Below are positions 1-14,428 of a stretch of DNA of 14,428 nt, in pieces. The notes beneath the pieces were generated by a model. The model was not told the DNA's origin. It searched no databases and saw nothing but the letters and a program-made list of their open reading frames with translations. The first letter of the stretch is position 1. Each line of letters begins with the position of its first letter. The position numbers and the translations under genes were made by a program. The DNA is from Chloromonas sp. AAM2 (lineage: Eukaryota > Chlorophyta > Chlorophyceae > Chlamydomonadales > Chlamydomonadaceae), in contig QAXH01006147.1 of NCBI GenBank assembly GCA_004335635.1, forward strand, positions 1 to 14,428, read 5' to 3'.

Positions 1-303
1 AATAATAGGTGTTGGCAGAGGTCGATGGTAATCCGCCTACACAGTAGGTGGTAGTGGGTGAAGGTCTCTGTCGGCGGCAGGTTTATCGATTCCCCTCCAG
101 GGTTGCGTGATCGAGCCCAGGCACCTCCGTTTTACTCTTCCTTCGATTCAAGCATGCGCGCAGGTCTTAAGGCAGAGTTGCCCCTACATATACAAGAGCG
201 GACAAAAGTACAACTCCAGACTGAGGTGTCGACACTCGCACATAAATACCTCTGGTGGCGGGCAGGCACGCGCATAACAATCTCAGGGTTAGCGTCACAG
301 GTC

Positions 304-456
304 CTAAGGCCAGGGCACACTGAGAATACCAACAATTGTCCCAGAACTGGCAAACTTCTTTTTTTTGACATCATCAAACACCCCAGGAGGAATATATCCA
401 GCCTGTCGAGACACTGATCGAGCGTGATCACGATGTTCCTGAAGCGGTGACAGCAT
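304..456 (-). other. Short coding-like fragment, copy A of a dispersed repeat
   Basis: The minus strand has a 50-codon open frame (ATG at 456, TAG at 304-306) containing the peptide KKKKFASSGTI. A 23-base stretch within it (334-356) matches 4843-4865 in the opposite orientation with one mismatch, and both copies are preceded by an A run on the coding side. In both places the same frame gives KKKxFASSxTI, which suggests a shared protein-coding origin, probably a decayed mobile element. I do not recognise the family. It may equally be a short noncoding repeat that happens to be open. Confidence 0.35.
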
Positions 457-526
457 TGTTTCAGCTTGCCCAACTCATAATGTCCCACTGCAGTGGCGCA
501 TATCGCTTGAGTCGGCGCGTCGATTT

Positions 527-568
527 GGTCTCTATTTTTTGGTCTCTCTTTTTTGGTCTCTCTTTTTA
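527..568 (+). repeat. 14-bp tandem repeat, three units
   Basis: The unit GGTCTCTNTTTTTT occurs three times with an exact 14-base period (527-540, 541-554, 555-568). The units differ only at one internal base and at the final base. No function can be read from it. Confidence 0.85.
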
Positions 569-949
569 GCCTTGCCCCCTGAGGTCCAGTGTACAGGGTT
601 CATTGTGCTTATTCAGAGCTAAGCTGTTCAGTGAGTGTTTAGTGCTTGAACACTCCCTTAAGTGTTGACCCCACAACGTCACTCGTCACAACTCGTCACT
701 CACGAACCATGGTTTCGGAGACGATGCGCATCTCTCACTCCCGTCAGTGCCTGGAGCGGCCAGCCAGACAAGCTCTCTGCGTGTGGCAGGCAGACATCAT
801 GCACACAACATGAATTCACAAGGGAACCCATCCTGGTGGTGTCCCATCCAACTACCAGGCATGGGGTACCAGACATGGCAAGGTGGAAACCAGAGTCACA
901 TGCTGACACCTGCAGGACCATTCTGACCACTTGCGGCATGCATTATGCA

Positions 950-957
950 TATAAAAG
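950..957 (+). promoter_or_regulatory. TATA box candidate
   Basis: TATAAAAG followed by G is a full match to the eukaryotic TATA consensus. Initiation would fall near 975-990, upstream of the ATG at 1309 and the exon-like block at 1522. The gene it would serve is not established. Confidence 0.3.
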
Positions 958-1521
958 GCAGCTCTGGGCCTGTTGTTTGAAGGCTACTCTCACATTCTGG
1001 GCCTTATTTCGTATTAACAGGCATTGACTGGTTCTTCTAATTTACATAAATACTTTCCATGCATTAATTCATTTGATCGTGGAAATGGAGGGATTACACC
1101 AGCCTCTCTTGCGCAAGACAATATTTCAATGTCTAGAATTCAATGGTATCAGTATGATTAGAGTAGCGGTTTCATCGTGCACGTACTGTCATAACAGAAG
1201 GGATTTGCTTGGACATTAGCTTGGGGCCTGAGACATATCTTCTAGGCCCTACCATACACCTCTAGTGTTGCGAGCACATTTGGGTTAGCATCAGAGGGGA
1301 GAAGGAATATGGGTCAGCACCACCCACTCCTGCTGGCGGCGCCCTCTGCTACACGGAGGTGCCCTGCCGGTCCCTCCGGGCCGGGGGCCCGCACCCGTGT
1401 AATGTTCTCGCACTCACTCCTCTGTGTGCAGTCTTCAGTTAATCATGTGGTTCACACCAACGCATCCAGGTTGTGCCATTGCATCATCGTTTTGATTGTC
1501 CGGTTTTCTCTTACTTTTCAG

Positions 1522-1650
1522 GTATACCGTGTCTTCAAGGGCGAGGCACCGTCTCTGGAGAACAAGATCGCCCGGTTCCTAAACCGTAACCCCGCAGCGA
1601 TTGACGTGGAAATGCTGACGGCGAAGATTGCCAAAGACTACACCATTGCT
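1522..1650 (+). CDS. Orphan internal exon of an unidentified protein
   Basis: This 129-base block (43 codons) is bounded by a pyrimidine-rich acceptor ending TTTTCAG before 1522 and a strong donor, GTGAGTAG, at 1651. Only one frame is open across it. That frame reads like a folded protein and includes the peptide NPAAIDVEMLTAKIAKDY. The exon is phase 0 at both ends. I do not recognise the family. A splice from its donor to the TTTCAG acceptor at 2499-2504 would enter the TSR2 frame in phase, so it might be an alternative 5' exon of TSR2, but known TSR2 proteins have no such segment. It more likely belongs to a separate upstream gene whose other exons I cannot place. Confidence 0.4.
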
Positions 1651-1684
1651 GTGAGTAGGCGCCTTGCCACCTAGGGTTTGGTAC

Positions 1685-1808
1685 GGTAGGGTAAAGGGCT
1701 AGGGCCTAGAGTGAGGTAGGGATCTCAGGCCCAGCGCTTAGCTTAGGGTAGGGTGAAGCGCTAGTGCCTAGGGTGAGGTAGGGACTAAAGGCCCAGGGCC
1801 TAGGATAT
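1685..1808 (+). repeat. 62-bp imperfect tandem duplication rich in TAGGG
   Basis: Two units, at about 1685-1746 and 1747-1808, share the order GGTAGGGT, GCTAG, GCCTAG, GTGAGGTAGGGA and GGCCCAG, with scattered differences. The TAGGG words look telomere-like but are not a regular TTTAGGG array. The duplication lies just downstream of the orphan exon, so probably within an intron. Confidence 0.7.
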
Positions 1809-2429
1809 GATAATATGGATCTAGGGCTTATGGAGTATGGCTAGGCAAAGGCCTTGATAAACCCAAGGCAAGGAACCTGGGTCAGGGATAGGACTCAAAG
1901 GCTGAAGGGACACTGGGGTAGGGAATAGGATTCAAGGACGGGGGCTACGAGTGTGCGAGTCTCACTGCATGGACTGTAGAAGGCATGGGGTAGCAGACTG
2001 GGTAGCCGACTGTGCGCGGTTGAAAGTAGGCAGCTTCCATGCCTGCATGCATGTGTGCGTTCGTTCACGAGCCCTGATCCCCCACGCATGCTTGAGTGTC
2101 ATCCTGCTGAACAGCATGTCGCGCGTAATGTCACCTCCCTGAAAGGCACACAAGAGTGACCTACAATACTCAGATTGTGTGTGCCAGCATGCCTTGTTCC
2201 TTGACATATGGCTCCCTATCAAATTGCTCTCCAGCCCACAGGTTTTCAAGCAAACTGCATTCTTCGTTGCATGTTGATTTTGCAGCAAAGTGCCAGCCAG
2301 TTGCTGAGTGAAAGTTTAGGATGGTTTCTCAGCTTTATGGAGGCTGCTGCAAGATGCCTTGACATGTGCAGACCAGGTGAGGGTGCAGGTATAGATGCAT
2401 TCCAGGCTCTGGACAGTGCAAACGTCTGT

Positions 2430-2435
2430 CACGTG
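2430..2435. promoter_or_regulatory. G-box (CACGTG) upstream of TSR2
   Basis: A palindromic CACGTG lies about 80 bases before the TSR2 start codon. In plants and algae this core is bound by bHLH and bZIP factors. Only its position supports a role here; two further CACGTG-containing sites occur elsewhere in the window (near 5052 and 11893). Confidence 0.25.
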
Positions 2436-2513
2436 CCAAGTGGCTCTGAGTGTGACGCCACCTTGAGAGGGGAGAAGCCTCAACAGGACGAGCAACAGTT
2501 TCAGGTTGTTGTG

Positions 2514-4415
2514 ATGGAGCTCCGCAGCGGGCAGGTTGTGGGCAGTCACCTGTTGCCGCCACAGGCGCGGCCGGCTTTTGAAGAGGGTGTGCGGCTACTC
2601 TTTCGCCGCTGGACCGCGCTAGCACTCGCGGTTGAAAATCAGTGGGGTGGCGCCAACAGCACGGAGAAAGCGAACTGGCTAGTGGAAGAATCCATCAACT
2701 GGTTCGCCAAGAACAAGGGTAAGAGCGGAAGAGCAGCCGAAACACCGGAACGCAACATGCCCTAATTTGCAATAGATGTGTAGCAGGCAATCTGCATGAG
2801 AGGACGTGCGTATGAGGCATCGGATATGTATGCTGCCCGGCGGCGCATGATCACGGCACTACCACTGCTTTTGTCTATCGCAGAGCACTACTGGGACGAC
2901 TTGGAAGAAGAGCTGAATGATGCTTTGCTCCAAGATTTCAATCTAGAGGCAGAAGATGGCAGTCCTGAAGAGGTGGGTGGCGCAATCCGGCCTTCTTGGT
3001 TTGGTCCATGTGCGGGACCAGCCCTTCTGCCTGGTGAAGCATGCTGGCATTTGCAAGCAGCACCAGTCATGTGCAAGCTCTGGACAGCAAATAATGCTTT
3101 CAGCCAACCACCTCGCGCAGTGGCATGGCATCGTTACACACATGCCCCCCGCTGTTACCTCCTTGCACCTCAGGTTGCCAAGTCGCTTGTTAAGTTGTAC
3201 CAAGAATGTTTACGCGAGGACTACACCACTATTTTGCAGTTGAGAGCCCAGGCGGGTCGGGCAAGTGCAGGGGCTGCTGCCAGCAAACAACAAGTGGTAA
3301 GCCCATGCATACATACACAGTTTGCATTTTCTTTTGGTATGCACACACGCTCACTCAAGGCATCCAATGTTATGTCATGCTCTTTGATTTGCAATGGTAG
3401 TATGCGAACTCCTCACATCTCAACATGTGACTTTGAAGTTCATTGTGCGAAGGCCCACATGCATCTGCACACACGAATGCCAACTTGTACTTGGAAGCAT
3501 TTGCACACACGGATGCCATTGTACTTGCAAATGTGTACTTGTCATTGGATGCGTTAAATGCACATGCACCTACACACATGTAGCATGCCAACCAACCCAG
3601 GCATGCACACATGCACTGGCACATACTGCAACATACATGCGGCTGCAAGTTGCACATGTGCGTAGGCCCACATGCATCTGCATGCTTTAATGCCATGTCG
3701 GCCCACACTTGCATGCCATACGCAACACACACACACACACACAGACACACATCCGGGCCCGTTTAATCCCTCTGCCCTAGCTCTTGTGCTGGCTGAGTTT
3801 CATATCAGGCCCATATCAAACTGGGAGATTCGCTGACAACACTAGGGCGCTGCCCAATGCGTGTTTTCTGATAGTAACTCCCAGACATCTGCATCATGCA
3901 CCTCTGTTCACCACCATCACACATTTCTGCATGCCGTTTCATGACATTACATATGCTTCTGTGTCATGCCTGACGTGTGCAATTACAACTGCCCACGAGT
4001 ATTGCATCAGTATGAGGAATTGGGTCTTGAACGTGTGTCTGCAGGTCTTGCCTGCTTTATACAGGCACGGTTGCTTACGACTGGCCACTGTCCTTTCATG
4101 CACACATTTGCAAGCTTTGGCATACTCCTCACACGGCCACATTTCTCGTATGGCCACTTTGCGCTTGGTGCAAGCTATATTGCTCTGATGCAAGCTATTG
4201 TGGCATGCAAGCAACGTGTTTGCCATGTTATGTGCATTCAGGTAGACCGGGATGGCACTGTCATGGGCGAAGGCGATGGTGATAGCAGCTCTGATGAGGA
4301 TGGTGATGACGACCAGGACATGGAGGCAGCACCTCAGGCAGTGCCCATCCGGCCAGAACCTGTTGTTGATGCAGATGGATTCACTCTGGTACAGGGCAAG
4401 GGGAAACGGCGGTAG
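2514..4415 (+). CDS. TSR2: Pre-rRNA-processing protein TSR2 (eS26 carrier)
   Basis: Four exons, 2514-2718, 2884-2972, 3174-3296 and 4242-4415, splice in frame to 196 aa. Every intron is GT-AG (donors GTAAGA, GTGGGT, GTAAGC). The conserved TSR2 domain is plain. FEEGVRLLFRRW leads into AVENQWGG (residues 39-46) and the EKANWL segment. Residues 70-139 are helical and acidic, with DDLEEEL and EDGSPEE. Then come an Asp/Glu/Ser-rich stretch and the family's C-terminal box, here DGFTLV before a basic end. In yeast and human, TSR2 takes eS26 (Rps26) from importins and delivers it to pre-40S particles in the nucleus. The start at 2514 fits the short N-terminus usual for the family; the frame is open upstream, so a longer form cannot be excluded. 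Intron 3 is unusually long (945 nt) and repeat-rich. Confidence 0.9.
3444..3743 (+). repeat. Nested repeats and a CA microsatellite in TSR2 intron 3
   Basis: A 26-base block at 3444-3469 returns at 3657-3682 with one difference. A second repeat of 36-base period covers about 3461-3532, built on GCAT(C/T)TGCACACACG. The region ends in an (AC)n run at about 3725-3743. CATGCA words are dense throughout. This looks like local slippage and duplication within the intron. Confidence 0.75.
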
Positions 4416-4805
4416 TGGACGTGTGTGGAATGATTGGTTGGTTGCATTTTATTGTTCGCACTGGCTTAGACCGACTTGGCATCTGCATCATGTGTACCAT
4501 ACATTGGTCTGTTTGGCGGCCGTTATGTTGCCCCGGATCATGGTCCAGGCTCTGCCCTGTCTTGCACCTGTCTGGGTCAGACTGGTTGTAGACAGGCACA
4601 AGCATGTGACAGACATTCTTTAGGCAGGGCAGCTAGGGTAGCCCTCCTCGACAAACCTGGTTGGTGCATGCGACATTTTTGCATAGCAAGCATAGTTGAA
4701 GATTTTGACTTGACATGACATTGTCAGGCTGGACGATTTGTTCAATGTTCATAGCACGACTGCTGACTCTATGACCGCAAGTCCTTACAGGCTTGACAAC
4801 GCAGG

Positions 4806-5138
4806 ATGGCTGACCCTGAAACTGGCATCAACAAAAAAAAACAGTTTGCCAGTTCTAGGACAATTTTCGCGCGCGAAAGTGAGGTGGTGTATGGTCGCCT
4901 TTCCAGTGCAATCATGGCCGTCGCAACCGACTTATCTTTTTTTTTGTGGCTCGGATGTATCGGCTGTCCCCAGTTCTCCTGTATTCTTTCTTTTGTACTA
5001 CCATCGCCTAACAACACAAAGCCCTGGACGCAGGTCCTGATGGTTTACTCACGTGCTGATGTTGATGAAGTCACAAGAGGGGAGGGATTCCAACCCGTCC
5101 AACCTACATGTGAACGGGATTGCGACACACCGGGATAG
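4806..5138 (+). other. Coding-like fragment, copy B of the dispersed repeat
   Basis: An open frame of 110 codons begins at ATG 4806, directly after a possible acceptor (CGCAG ending at 4804). Its residues 10-20 (KKKQFASSRTI) match the copy A peptide on the other strand at 304-456. Bases 4843-4865 match 334-356 with one mismatch in inverted orientation. Similarity is lost after the Thr-Ile pair. I do not recognise a family. The later part of the frame is not convincing as protein, so only the first 20 codons or so are supported. Confidence 0.3.
4865..4878. promoter_or_regulatory. Perfect palindrome with two overlapping E2F-type sites
   Basis: TTTCGCGCGCGAAA is a perfect 14-base palindrome and reads as TTTCGCGC on both strands, the E2F/DP consensus. 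It sits within the coding-like fragment at 4806 and 450 bases after the TSR2 stop, with no obvious gene start nearby. It may therefore be a chance match. Confidence 0.25.
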
Positions 5139-5305
5139 TAGTGGTGGTGGCCAACCCCTCGAGGTACTATCCTGACCGCATACCTCGTTAGACCCATAAA
5201 GAGGCCTGAAAACATGTGCATATCGTTCAATATTGTACTGATTGGCATCCACAAAATGCAGGATACATCAATCACAACGAATTGATATTGAATTGAATTG
5301 GATAC

Positions 5306-5348
5306 GTCATGTTAGTTTCTGATACGATATGTCATGTTAGTGTCTGAT
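5306..5348 (+). repeat. Two-copy repeat, 25-bp period
   Basis: GTCATGTTAGTNTCTGAT occurs at 5306-5323 and 5331-5348. The flanking DNA (5280-5300) is a run of ATTGA-type words. No function is apparent. Confidence 0.7.
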
Positions 5349-6018
5349 TGTATCCTTCGTCTCAACCCTACACGTAAATCGCCAGTTCGTTCAGCGCTTG
5401 CTCTGCCTCGATCACATAATTGCTTTTCGCTCGCTTGACCATCATGGGTGGCCAGGCTTCGTGTTGGGAATGTCTGTCACTTGATTGAGACGTGCTGGTC
5501 CCTTTCGCCATGTAACATCGTGGGGTTCTCACAGTGGGGTGCGCACAGCAGTTCTCAGCGCTGCAATCTGTAGGGGTCAGTTTAAGGCGACACGCTCCGC
5601 TTGTGTTAGGAGTGACCAGTGGGTTTACACCTTAAGCAGGTCTTCCTAGGCTGAAGAACAACACCGACAAAGGAGCAAGGCAAACACTCGCACAACTGTA
5701 CAGTTGCAACAAAGCCGGATGGTAGAGCAGGGTGAACAGGCGTCAGACGTACCGACACCATGCATGCTTGGGGTGAGGCGTTGCCACCACAACTACCGTT
5801 ACCGTTCAGGAACGCAAGCTGTGCTTCTGCAAGCCGAACTCTTCCCTATACTGAAAACACTGTTTAAGGAGGTCCACTACCCATGCACACGTAAAGTCCA
5901 CGCCTCAAAGGGCGGATGTCGTTTGTTGGTGTCACAGGCCATGTGTCATGGATGCTACATTCACTCGTTCACTGCACTCCGGACCAGCAGCGCTGCCACT
6001 GTCTGTCCCATCACTGCC

Positions 6019-6480
6019 TCAATTACTGTCATCGATGCAAGGCTCCTCGCCGCCTGTGCCACGCTGGGCATCCTTAGGGCGGGCCTTGAGCCATGACACC
6101 TCCTGGCTCCCAACCTTGTTTACAGCGGCCCGCCCAATCATGTGAAGGTTGCCAGAAAACTTCACCCAGTCCTCAGCTTTCTTGGGGTCAAGCTTCTTGT
6201 GCCTCTTGCTGTGGATAAAGGCCCAGTCGTTCCAGTTGCGCTTCGTCGCAGAGGACGAGCCCACCTGGGCTAGCACCTTGATTGTCACCCGCTGGAGCTC
6301 AGCTGCCTTGGCCCAATGGTTGCCCGCTAGAGGGCTAGAGGCTGCCAAAGGTCGCCTTATTGCCAACCTGGTACCTGCCAAGCTGTGTGACGGCGAACAC
6401 CGGTCCCCACCCAGCAGCTTCATAAACGCCCCGTCCCAATCATAGCCAAGTCCTCCAGCAGCCCTAATTTTCTTTACAAC
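6019..6480 (-). pseudogene. hAT-family transposase, C-terminal fragment
   Basis: Reading leftward from 6480, 153 codons are open to TGA at 6019-6021. The block begins after a plausible acceptor (TTTATAG on the minus strand). It carries the hAT C-terminal dimerisation and RNase-H-end signature: ELQRVTIKVLAQ, then SSSATKRNWNDWAFIHSKR, KLDPKKAEDW and the SGNLHMI segment. Typical hAT proteins have Glu before RNW or RxFS, commonly taken as the last catalytic acid; here the codon at 6241-6243 is AAG (Lys). I see no N-terminal BED finger or central RNase-H part upstream on this strand before PRP43 begins, and no convincing terminal inverted repeats. The copy is probably a truncated, dead relic. The similarity is firm; the inactivity is inferred. 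Confidence 0.75.
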
Positions 6481-6481
6481 C

Positions 6482-6489
6482 TATAAATA
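6482..6489 (+). promoter_or_regulatory. TATA box candidate for PRP43
   Basis: TATAAATA lies 417 bases before the PRP43 start codon. Initiation near 6510-6520 would give a 5' leader containing the possible intron 6609-6682. The same bases form part of the likely splice acceptor of the hAT relic on the other strand. Confidence 0.3.
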
Positions 6490-6574
6490 AATCAGGTGGT
6501 AGTCACAAGGTGCAGCACAGTAGCTTGATTGATCCCACCCCTTGGTTATGTTTATACTATTCTACTTAGTCAAG

Positions 6575-12810
<6,236 letters not shown>

Positions 12811-13894
12811 GCTCTCTCTAGTGTGCATACGGAAGCCATTGCAGCGTTGCTGCTGGTACACAGACTTGCAATGGCCAAGACTTGCCTGGAGACTGAACCT
12901 GACTAGACGGCAGCTTTTGGACTGATTTTGAAGGTTTGAAGTGTATCAACAGCGAACGCACTGAGGCTGGGTTCAGCGCAGCCTCAGATGGTTACTGGCG
13001 GAGTTGCATCTCATATTGACCGGTATGCTGTATGCAGTGCATCTGGGTAGAGTGAGTTTTGAGAAACAGAGGCGAGTCTGAAAATTGCGTGTGGGGGGGT
13101 AGTCTGGCACTGGATGACTATGTTGGGCTACTTGGCTGACACCTGGCCTTGTCAAGCACACAGGCTGACGTGGTGTGCGACTGCTCGGGAACTCTCCGTT
13201 TAATATGCCGGCAGTATTTGATGTGTTCCGTTCTGATAGCTCTTTGATTTCATCTGTGGTGTGCCAGTGTGTCCAGTGGTGTCATTTGAATTATTATCAG
13301 CAATGCATGCCCCGGAGCATCTGCAACTGTCCCCAGGAATTGCAAAATCAGCAAGCAAAAGCTGCAAGTATGCAAGTAAAAGCTGCTGCAAATATGTGTG
13401 CGCTCAACACAAGCAACCAATCAAAACAGTTTTAGCTGACCCTTGCCCAAAGCATTGCGCTCAAAGTCTTGCATTGCCCACGGCGGTTTGACTGGAACAT
13501 CGTGTCCTTGTTGAGCGTCATGCCATCCCGCAGTCTTAACCACAGGACACGACAAAACTACAGACGATGCAGCAGCCGGCACAAACATAAATTAAAGTCT
13601 GGCTGGAGCCTGTAACAGCCTGGCTGGAGCAGTCTCCTGAGATGCAAAGAATTCGTGGGCAGGCCTTCCGACACTGAGCTTCGGCGTGCTTTGTCAGTCC
13701 TGTGTATGGCAGCAAGGTCTGTTGTGATAGAGGGCTGAACGAAGAGCCAAACGCCCGTGCACCATACCCGACCTGTGCACAATCGTGGTGCGAGTTTTGG
13801 CCATCTATGTGATCCCTCAAACGCTGTGCATCTGAACACCTCAGGTCTACGAAATGTGGAGTTGCAGAACGTCCTGACTTGGCAGACACCTGAG
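12811..13894. other. PRP43 3' flank
   Basis: No gene is supported. It should hold the PRP43 3' untranslated region. A 21-bp-period repeat around GCAAG(C/T)AAAAGCTGC lies at 13351-13395, and CTGGCTGGAGC occurs twice at 13599-13609 and 13620-13630. The antisense frames covering 13536-13911 show no family resemblance. Confidence 0.5.
13611..13615 (+). terminator. Candidate TGTAA polyadenylation signal
   Basis: TGTAA is the usual polyadenylation word in chlorophyte green algae. On this strand it is the first one I find after the PRP43 stop, about 800 bases downstream. That implies a long 3' untranslated region; a pentamer is expected by chance about once per kilobase, so support is weak. Confidence 0.2.
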
Positions 13895-14041
13895 ACCAGC
13901 AGGGACAGCAAAAGAATGTCAGGGCTAGGGGATGCCGCTACCTCCGGCTACTTGCCGCAGTTTGAATTTGCCTCCTCGTCTGCGCCCGCCAACAACATCA
14001 ATCCATACACAGGCCGGCCTTACAGCCAGCGTTGGTATTGA
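13895..14041 (+). pseudogene. Diverged duplicate of PRP43 exon 1
   Basis: The 48 codons before the stop at 14039-14041 align with residues 1-50 of the upstream PRP43, with a two-codon gap. [11 protein letters not shown] is identical, SSAPA is kept, and DAA.SG matches in the first half. The codon aligned with the parental ATG is ACC (13895-13897). The first in-frame ATG is at 13916, within the homology, and would give only 41 aa. A TGA follows SQRWY exactly where the parent reads YYDILAKRK; one extra T there would explain it as a frameshift. No copy of exon 2 ([10 protein letters not shown]) follows in the remaining 387 bases. It is most likely a partial duplication turned pseudogene. A second PRP43 gene with a distant exon 2, using the weak GTATTG donor just before the stop, cannot be excluded. 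Confidence 0.8.
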
Positions 14042-14428
14042 CAATTCTACTTGTACAGCATATATCATATTTGGATGCGTGTCAATGTGTGCAATGCGCA
14101 CAACATATGAACTCAACACTTAATTACACAATGGAAGCTGGTGCGTTTTCAGCTATGGAGTGGTAATGGATGGTGGCATACCAGTGCGTCCAGTATGTTG
14201 CAAAATGACTGGTACACAGTTTTTGACCTCCCAAAGTGCACACGTTGCACGTTTCTGGTGGGCGCACCCACCACGCACTCACTGCTATATCACAAGTATT
14301 CCCTGCAAGACTTGAGCCAAAATACGATGGCACCTTGAATTGGGGTGACTATGAACACTAGGATTTGTAGAGCAGTGCTCATTTTGGCCGTGGCCTTCAG
14401 TGCTCAGTCAAGCATTAACCCTGCAAGC
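14042..14428. other. Right-end sequence without a recognised feature
   Basis: I find no homology to PRP43 exons or introns and no convincing coding segment. It may be an intron or flank of the exon-1 duplicate. Confidence 0.4.

Larger units (their letters stand above)
1..1521. other. Left spacer without an assignable gene
   Basis: No open frame here resembles a known protein family. It holds a short minus-strand coding-like fragment (304-456), a three-copy 14-bp repeat (527-568), a cluster of CGTCAC words around 677-703, and a TATA box at 950-957. A G+C-rich patch at about 1330-1400 follows an ATG at 1309 and stays open into the exon-like block at 1522. The 120 bases just before 1522 look intronic: they are pyrimidine-rich and end in TTTTCAG. 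This could be the 5' part of the gene owning that exon, but no donor in the right phase is obvious. Confidence 0.5.
1651..2513. other. Spacer or intron between the orphan exon and TSR2
   Basis: It holds the TAGGG-rich duplication (1685-1808), a CATGCATG-rich patch (about 2037-2055) and a G-box at 2430-2435. The plus-strand frame of TSR2 is open upstream from 2208 to its chosen start, but that stretch has no recognisable protein similarity. I treat it as 5' untranslated or intronic sequence. Confidence 0.5.
4416..6018. other. Spacer between TSR2 and the hAT relic
   Basis: I see no assignable gene. It holds the TSR2 3' untranslated region of unknown length, copy B of the dispersed fragment (4806 onward), a 14-base E2F-like palindrome (4865-4878), A and T runs in opposite orientation (about 4831-4840 and 4936-4945), and a two-copy 25-bp-period repeat (5306-5348). 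The first chlorophyte-type TGTAA word on the plus strand after TSR2 is at 5511-5515, far from the stop codon. Part of 5500-6018 may be the 3' flank of the hAT element. Confidence 0.5.

Noticed and set aside
95..130. tRNA-like B-box word (GATCGAGCCCAGGCACC)
   Set aside because: No matching A box, acceptor stem or anticodon arm could be laid out.
58..417. Plus-strand open frame of about 119 codons
   Set aside because: Composition is random-looking, no family resemblance, and it needs a non-ATG start.
132..488. 118-codon minus-strand open frame at the left end
   Set aside because: The better protein signal in this region is in a different frame (304-456), shared with 4806 onward; the longer frame looks like a shadow.
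1674..1810. Telomere-like TAGGG words
   Set aside because: Spacing is irregular and the stretch is a 62-bp duplication, not an array of TTTAGGG.
2208..2513. Upstream extension of the TSR2 frame
   Set aside because: It is open but bears no resemblance to TSR2 or any family; the start at 2514 fits the usual TSR2 N-terminus length.
3370..3750. Cys-rich open frames on the minus strand in TSR2 intron 3
   Set aside because: They are produced by CA/TG-rich repeats (Cys-Val and Met-His runs), not a real protein.
13536..13911. Two antisense open frames of 117 codons downstream of PRP43
   Set aside because: No family resemblance and overlapping each other in different frames on the same strand.

Overview
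The window looks like nuclear DNA of a green alga, probably a chlorophyte; class and genus cannot be fixed from sequence alone. The reasons are two plant-type eukaryotic genes split by many short-to-medium GT-AG introns, moderate G+C, and introns and spacers full of CATGCA/TGCATG words, CA-rich tracts and small tandem repeats. There is no sign of bacterial operon layout.

Layout, left to right. 1-1521 is a spacer holding a 14-bp tandem repeat, a short coding-like fragment on the minus strand and a TATA box. An isolated exon-like open block (1522-1650) with strong splice sites follows; I cannot assign it. At 2514-4415 lies a four-exon gene for TSR2 (196 aa), the carrier that delivers ribosomal protein eS26 to pre-40S particles. 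A spacer of about 1.6 kb follows, with a second copy of the fragment seen near the left end, now inverted, and a perfect E2F-like palindrome. At 6019-6480 on the minus strand is the truncated C-terminal end of a hAT-family transposase.

The main gene, 6899-12810 on the plus strand, is a complete 14-exon PRP43/DHX15 DEAH-box RNA helicase. The spliced frame is 2142 nt (713 aa), and every exon junction keeps frame. Its first intron uses a GC-AG pair. Intron 8 carries three copies of an unidentified element of about 83 bp, and intron 10 begins with a strong G-quadruplex motif. About 1.1 kb downstream, 13895-14041 is a diverged copy of PRP43 exon 1: it has lost the ancestral start codon and stops just where the parent exon continues.

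TSR2 and PRP43 point the same way and both act in small-subunit ribosome assembly; PRP43 also disassembles spliceosomes and lariat complexes. Whether the adjacency matters is open. The most unusual items are the exon-1 duplicate, the triplicated intron element, the extreme TGCATG enrichment and the hAT relic with a Lys where hAT transposases normally have Glu.
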